Of a stretch of 10,305 bases of DNA, positions 5,856-10,305 are shown piece by piece. A program made the translations under genes and the position numbers. Positions within the stretch are counted from its first letter, which is position 1. Every line of letters begins with the position of its first letter. Origin of the DNA: CAZCPB01 sp964500365 (GTDB taxonomy: Bacteria > Planctomycetota > Phycisphaerae > Phycisphaerales > UBA1924); the NCBI GenBank assembly GCA_964500365.1, contig CAZCPB010000156.1, positions 1 through 10,305 on the forward strand, written 5' to 3'. The notes beneath the pieces are model-generated. The model saw only the letters and a program-made list of their open reading frames with translations, ran no database searches and was not told the DNA's origin.

Positions 5856-6368
5856 TCAGTCCGACATGAGCTGCTCGTGCAGCTCCGTGCCCGTGTCCAC
5901 CAGCACGGTGTGCGCGATGTGCGGCATCTGCTCGTTGTACATCTCCCAGCGGAAACTGAGCCACACCAGCGCCAGGAAGCACACCCACGTCGCCACCTCC
6001 GCGCTCGGCCGCAGCCGCGCCCGGAAGAGAATCCCCACGCACAGGACGAGCGACGCGATCTTCCACACCGCCAGCATCTTCGACGAGCCGTACGCCATCA
6101 CCGCCCGCGCCAAGGGGTTGGCCTCGATCATCCCCCCGCTCGACGCGTACGCCAGCGTCATGTCGAGATCGGCCAGGCTGAAGACCATGACCGCGACCAG
6201 CAGCACGCTCACGCGCCGGGCCCGCGCAGGGGCCGCCCGCAGGCGCGCCAGCAGCGAGGCACTCGCCTCGCGGCACGTCCCGGGCGCGCGCGGGTTGAGC
6301 CCCGCCGCGGGGGCGGCTTCGGCCGGATGCCCGGGCTGCGAACCCGGTACGGACGGGGAGGGGTCCAT
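5856..6368 (-). CDS. DUF5658-like integral membrane protein
   Basis: The protein has 170 residues. Its N-terminal tail of about 50 residues is rich in Pro, Ala and Arg and probably disordered. Three hydrophobic segments follow, at about 52-76, 95-115 and 124-140. The first contains LADLDMTLAY and leads into GGMIEANPLAR (E82, N84, P85). A D-L-x-x-T helix followed by an E-x-N-P turn is the pattern I associate with DUF5658 proteins, which have no known function. The C-terminal 30 residues are hydrophilic and His/Glu-rich. The ATG at 6368 is the only convincing start; it has no clear ribosome binding site. It is the first gene of the minus-strand group and is divergent from the large propeller gene. 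TTGACC (minus strand, 6401-6396) could be a -35 but has no matching -10. Confidence 0.65.
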   Translation of the reverse strand: MDPSPSVPGSQPGHPAEAAPAAGLNPRAPGTCREASASLLARLRAAPARARRVSVLLVAVMVFSLADLDMTLAYASSGGMIEANPLARAVMAYGSSKMLAVWKIASLVLCVGILFRARLRPSAEVATWVCFLALVWLSFRWEMYNEQMPHIAHTVLVDTGTELHEQLMSD

Positions 6369-6605
6369 CGAGCGTCACGGATCGGCTCCCGTCAAGGTCA
6401 AATGAAGTTCCGTCCATCGATGGGCGACGTAATTTGAGCCGACGTGCCCGGGAACCTCTCCGGGCCCGCCCGGGAACTTGCGCGCTCCCCAGCTAGTACC
6501 TAACGTTGAGGAATCTCACCCGATGCACCGGCCGCCGGAGCACACGTCCGAGAAGAACCGCCGGAATCCGGTCCGGACGCACTTTCGAATCCCGGGGCAT
6601 CGCGA
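6369..6605. promoter_or_regulatory. Divergent intergenic region with short repeats
   Basis: These 237 bases lie between two outward-reading genes and must hold control signals for both. The visible structure is a 10-base direct repeat GCCCGGGAAC at 6446-6455 and 6468-6477, offset by 22 bases, with the palindrome CGGGCCCG (6461-6468) between. There is also a palindrome CCATCGATGG (6414-6423), and the 9-mer GTCCATCGA occurs twice, at 6363-6371 across the minus-strand start codon and at 6412-6420. An AT-richer patch at 6494-6508 could carry the plus-strand -10, but no hexamer pair is convincing. Bases 6510-6605 hold no recognisable element. Confidence 0.4.
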
Positions 6606-9600
6606 ATGACGCCAGACCTCCAGGCCGTGCACGCCCGAATACGCATCCTGGTGGCGGCGCTGGCCGCGGTTCTGTGCGCGTGCCTGCTTCCGACCTCCCC
6701 GGCGGGCGCCCAGGTGAACACCGTCTACCCCGACGATTCGCCCGCCGCGAGCGACGGCCTCTCCCGCGCCGTGGAGCTCGCCGGCGCGGGCAATCGGGCC
6801 GAGGCCGCACGGGTGCTCCAGATGATCCTGAGCACCGAGGGCGAGCGGGTGATCGCCTCGGGGACCGACGACAACTTGTTCATCAGCGTCCGATCGCGAG
6901 CGCACGCGATCCTGCTCGCCGATGCCCGGTTGCTCGACCATTACCGCTCCGCCGAGGAGGGCGCGGCGCGCCGGGGCCTCGAGTCCGGCCAGGAGCGGGC
7001 CGTCGAACGCGCCCGCTTCCTGACGCGCTCGGGGCTCGAAGCCGCGCTGCGGCTGGCCCAGGAGCACCTGGAAGCCGGCCGGTTCGAAGCCGCGCGGATG
7101 ACCCTCGAACCGCTCGAGCAGCACCCCGACCGTGCCGCGCCACGCGCGGGTGACGAAGCCGGCGCGCGCGACGCCGCGACCATGGCGCTCCTGCTGGCGC
7201 GGTACCTGGCGCGCGACGATGTTCGCGCGTGGGCCGAGGCGTGGGCGCGCCAGGCCGGCCTGACCGGCGTCGGGGGAAAGCCCGCGACGGCCGGCACGCC
7301 CGTCGAGATCCCGCGCCCACCGCTCCCGCTCTCGCCGCTCCGCGAGATCCCCTCCCTCGACGCCGAGGCCGTCATGTCGCGGCCCCTGCAGAGCGTGTGG
7401 CTCTCGGCGGAGGCCCAGGCCGAGGCCGAGTTCGCGCGGGTGCAGGACCGCCGCTCCCGGCTCTCCGCGCCCACCGACGAGGCGTGGACGTTCCCCTCGG
7501 TCTCGGGCGACGCCGTGTACACCAACGACGGCCGCTGCGTCGCGGCCTGGGACCGCTTCACGCTCCAGCCGTTGTGGAAACTCGTCACCCGCGCGCCCAG
7601 CGAAGACGCCGAGGGCCCGGCCCCCGGGGAGCTCCTGGCCCCGGGTCGGCCAGCGCCCGTCCGCTCGCGCCCGGGACGGTTCAATTCGACCGGCATCGAC
7701 GATGCCGACGTCGTCGCTGTCGCCGGCCCGGTCGTCGTCGCGTGCACCGGGCTCACGGGGTCGGACGGACGCGACGGCGATGGACGCATCCACGCCGTCG
7801 ACGCGCGAACCGGGCGGCCGATGTGGTCCGCCAGCCCCGGCCTCCAGGACCCCATGCTCGCGCAGGCGTTCGTCCGCGGCACGCCGATTGTGCACGGCGA
7901 CACCGTGATCTGCGCCCTGCGGAAACCCTCGAACAACCGGCGCGTCGCGGGCGCGTTCCTCGCCGGGCTCGATCTCTGGACCGGAGAACTCTGCTGGACG
8001 CGCCTGCTCGGCAGCGCGGGGTGGGTCTACCGGCGCGGCGAGCGCGCCGGCGCCGTCCCGGTCGTGCACGAGGGCGTCGTCTACGCCACCGACGACCTTG
8101 GGATCGTGTGCGCGCTCCGTGCCCACGACGGCGAGGTCGTATGGGTCCGGCGCGTGCCGACCGAGGGCTTCGCGCGACAGGACCAGTCGCCGGCCTGGAG
8201 CGGCAACGCCCCCATCATCGACCGCGATTCGCTCATCGTCGTTTCGCCCGCGAGGGCGACGTTGCTGAGGCTCGCCCGCGCCGACGGGGCGGTCCTGGGC
8301 TCGCGCCCCTCGGGCGAACTCGGGGACCCCGCGTACCTCGTGCCGGTCGGCAGGTTCCTCGCGTGCATCAGCGCCGACTCCAGCGCGCCCACCGTGGCGG
8401 TCGTGCCGCGCGAGAACTTCGAGACCGGCATGGCCAGGCTCGTGTCGATGCCCCACCAGACCCGCTTCCGGGGGCGGGCGGTGGCCGCACGCACCGGCAC
8501 CGGGCCGCGCCTGGTCGTCCCCATCGCCGAGGGCGCCGCGATCGTGGACCCCGAGCGGCCCGAATCGGTCACCGTGGTCGCGCTCGAGCACTCCGGGAAC
8601 CTGGTTGCGATCGACAGTCACTTCCTGGTCGCTGACCGCGGCAAGCTGCACAGCTACCTCTCCTGGGGCGTCGCCGAGCGCCTTCTCCGCGCCCGCATGG
8701 ACGCTGACCCTGCCGACCCCCGCCCGGCCCTGACGTTTGTCACCCTTGCCCACCGGTCGGGCCACGCCGACCAGGTGCCCGCGGCGGCCGACCACGCCAT
8801 CCGCGCCATGGCGCGCCACGAGGACGCCGGCGCGGCGCCCGTGCGCCGATCGCTCTTCGATGCGCTCCTGGGCATGATCCAGGCCACGCAGGAGTCCTGG
8901 GACTCTCCGCCCCCGCCGGTCGAGGCGCAGGGCATCGAGCGCGACCCGGTCATCGCCGATCTCGCCGTGCTCGACGCCATCATCGAGCGACTGGGACGGC
9001 TGTCCGACGGCCCCTCCGAGCGCGTGCAGCACCTCATGGCGCTGGGGCGCCTGCGCGACGCCCAGGCTCTCGCGGCGACCGGACCGCTCGCCATCGAAAC
9101 CGCGGCGCGCTCGATCGAGGCCTACCACGCGATTCTCGAAGACGCCGATCTCGCCGCCGAGACATGGCAGGGCCCCGGCAGCGCCACGCGTGCCGATCTC
9201 GAAGCTTCACGCAGGTCCCGCGACCTGGTCCGCCGGTACGGGCGGGCCATCTGCCGCGCCTTCGATTCCCGCGCCGCCGACGAGTGGGCCGCCGTAGGCG
9301 CGGGCATACCCGACGCCGATCGCCTCGAATCGGTGGCCCGGCGTTACCCGGCCGCGCCGGCCTCGCTCGAGGCCTGGCTCCGTTGCGCCGAGGCGCACGA
9401 GAGCGCGGGACGCCATCCCCAGGCCGTCGCGGCGCTCGCGGCGGGCCTGGGCGCCGCGGAGTGGGCGGCCGGCGCGGGCGACCCCGTCTCCCCGCGGATC
9501 GGCGAGTTCGCCGGGCGGCTCGTCCGGCTGCTCCAGCGGCGGGACCAGCCCGCGGCCGCCGCGCAGCTCCTCGACCGGCTATCTCGCGAGCACCCCGGCG

Positions 9601-10305
9601 TCCGACTCACGGCCGGGGGGATCGAACTCGACGCGGGGGTCGTGGCCGGAGAGCTCCGCCGCGCGATGGGCGCTCTGGACCGCCGCCCGCGGCTCGGGCG
9701 GACGTTCTCGGGCGAGGTGCAGGTCATCGAGGGATGGACGCTCGTGCCCCCGCTCGTGCTCGAGCCGCGCGCGACCGAGCACATCGTCATGATTTCGCCC
9801 GAGCACCGCGAGATCGCGCTCTTCGGCGCGCCCGGCGCGGGCCCGCTCGTCCCCCTGTGGCGGAAATCGATCCGCGGCCAGGCGCCCCAGCTCGTCGCCG
9901 CCGACGCCGAGAGCGTCCTGCTCTTCTGGCCCAGCGACGAGGGCGGCGCGCTCGAAAGCATCGCCGCGATCGGCGGCGCGACCCGCTGGCGCACCCCGCA
10001 GTTCGGCGAGATGTTCCCCGCTTCCGACGCCGCCGGGACCGGCCGCTCGCGCGTGATCAACACGCCCGTCGAAGGGGCCCGCCGGCCCTACGACATGAAG
10101 CTCGCCCTCGACCGCCACACGCTCGTCATGGCCAGCTACTCCGGCCGCATGGCGGCGTTCGACCGCGCGACCGGCGAGCCGCTGTGGAGGCAGACCGCCG
10201 CCGTGTCCCACATCTACGACCTGGACGTCGGCACGGGCGTCGGCGCGGGCGTGGGGCAGAGCACGCTGCTCGTGGGCGGCGCCGCCGAGCGGCTCGGCGC
10301 GCCGG
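6606..10305 (+). CDS. Giant exported PQQ-like beta-propeller protein (3' end outside window)
   Basis: The frame is open from the ATG at 6606 to the last base, giving at least 1233 residues; the stop lies beyond the window. Residues 1-35 form a signal peptide (hydrophobic core ILVAALAAVLCACLL, likely cleavage after SPAGA). An Ala/Arg/Glu-rich helical region, probably TPR-like, spans about 45-225 and is followed by a Pro-rich linker. A propeller with PQQ-type blades runs from about 295 to 700; blade marks are IHAVDARTGRPMWSA (395), AGLDLWTGELCW (453) and VCALRAHDGEVVW (501). A second helical region covers about 700-1020, and another propeller begins near 1040, with MAAFDRATGEPLW at 1182. These repeats usually make a scaffold as in BamB; nothing shows that PQQ or an enzyme activity is present. 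The start is well fixed: in-frame stops at 6501 and 6507 lie upstream with no other start codon between. There is no Shine-Dalgarno. Confidence 0.85.
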   Translation, partial: MTPDLQAVHARIRILVAALAAVLCACLLPTSPAGAQVNTVYPDDSPAASDGLSRAVELAGAGNRAEAARVLQMILSTEGERVIASGTDDNLFISVRSRAHAILLADARLLDHYRSAEEGAARRGLESGQERAVERARFLTRSGLEAALRLAQEHLEAGRFEAARMTLEPLEQHPDRAAPRAGDEAGARDAATMALLLARYLARDDVRAWAEAWARQAGLTGVGGKPATAGTPVEIPRPPLPLSPLREIPSLDAEAVMSRPLQSVWLSAEAQAEAEFARVQDRRSRLSAPTDEAWTFPSVSGDAVYTNDGRCVAAWDRFTLQPLWKLVTRAPSEDAEGPAPGELLAPGRPAPVRSRPGRFNSTGIDDADVVAVAGPVVVACTGLTGSDGRDGDGRIHAVDARTGRPMWSASPGLQDPMLAQAFVRGTPIVHGDTVICALRKPSNNRRVAGAFLAGLDLWTGELCWTRLLGSAGWVYRRGERAGAVPVVHEGVVYATDDLGIVCALRAHDGEVVWVRRVPTEGFARQDQSPAWSGNAPIIDRDSLIVVSPARATLLRLARADGAVLGSRPSGELGDPAYLVPVGRFLACISADSSAPTVAVVPRENFETGMARLVSMPHQTRFRGRAVAARTGTGPRLVVPIAEGAAIVDPERPESVTVVALEHSGNLVAIDSHFLVADRGKLHSYLSWGVAERLLRARMDADPADPRPALTFVTLAHRSGHADQVPAAADHAIRAMARHEDAGAAPVRRSLFDALLGMIQATQESWDSPPPPVEAQGIERDPVIADLAVLDAIIERLGRLSDGPSERVQHLMALGRLRDAQALAATGPLAIETAARSIEAYHAILEDADLAAETWQGPGSATRADLEASRRSRDLVRRYGRAICRAFDSRAADEWAAVGAGIPDADRLESVARRYPAAPASLEAWLRCAEAHESAGRHPQAVAALAAGLGAAEWAAGAGDPVSPRIGEFAGRLVRLLQRRDQPAAAAQLLDRLSREHPGVRLTAGGIELDAGVVAGELRRAMGALDRRPRLGRTFSGEVQVIEGWTLVPPLVLEPRATEHIVMISPEHREIALFGAPGAGPLVPLWRKSIRGQAPQLVAADAESVLLFWPSDEGGALESIAAIGGATRWRTPQFGEMFPASDAAGTGRSRVINTPVEGARRPYDMKLALDRHTLVMASYSGRMAAFDRATGEPLWRQTAAVSHIYDLDVGTGVGAGVGQSTLLVGGAAERLGAP

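Noticed and set aside
5239..6405. A 388-codon plus-strand open frame across the minus-strand cluster
   Set aside because: Its sequence is Arg/His/Pro-rich and lacks domains. The opposite strand encodes three proteins with a lipobox, membrane helices and a zinc ribbon.
6478..6506. Possible sigma-70 promoter (TTGCGC with TAACGT) for the propeller gene
   Set aside because: The -10 matches only three of six bases and the -35 is weak, so it cannot be told from background.
7229..8635. A 468-codon plus-strand open frame inside the propeller gene
   Set aside because: It is an Arg/Pro-rich shadow in another frame of the propeller gene and has no recognisable fold.
6516..9128. An 870-codon open frame on the minus strand opposite the propeller gene
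   Set aside because: The composition is Arg/Gly/Ala/Asp/Val-rich and featureless, while the plus strand has a signal peptide and PQQ-type blade motifs in the same stretch. It is a GC-bias artefact.

Overview
The window is very GC-rich DNA with G or C at nearly every third codon position. It probably comes from a planctomycete, most likely of the Phycisphaerae type. That rests on three things: a small membrane protein ending in the CxxCGYDL...CPECG zinc ribbon that is common in that phylum, a giant secreted PQQ-like propeller protein, and sparse Shine-Dalgarno signals. The assignment is an inference; there is no rRNA or other marker gene here. I found no tRNA, rRNA, CRISPR array, transposase, phage gene or defence gene.

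Layout. Bases 1-226 are an upstream region with an octamer tandem repeat. A plus-strand block follows: a GH3-family acyl-adenylating enzyme (227-1792), a DinB-fold putative metalloprotein (1967-2551), an NRDE/TANGO2-family protein (2581-3321) and NuoH, the quinone-site membrane subunit of respiratory complex I (3444-4760). A three-gene minus-strand cluster is read from 6368 down to 4828: a DUF5658-like membrane protein, a LEA14/WHy-type lipoprotein and a two-helix membrane protein with a C-terminal zinc ribbon. It converges on nuoH. A divergent intergenic region (6369-6605) then precedes a very large exported protein (6606 to beyond the window end). That protein has a signal peptide, a helical repeat-like region, a PQQ-like beta-propeller, a second helical region and the start of another propeller.

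How the genes relate. The DinB and NRDE genes are 29 bases apart and are probably co-transcribed. The three minus-strand genes are 3 to 35 bases apart and look like one envelope-associated transcription unit. nuoH stands alone, with no other complex I gene beside it. Otherwise the genes look like ordinary chromosomal content without one shared pathway.

The more unusual signals are non-coding. They are a 13-bp perfect inverted repeat enclosing a candidate extended -10 before the DinB gene, a heptamer repeat forming a 17-bp inverted repeat before nuoH, and a shared GTACACT box just upstream of two ATGs that suggests leaderless transcription. The start of the GH3 gene is also unresolved. I see no convincing new multi-gene system in this window.
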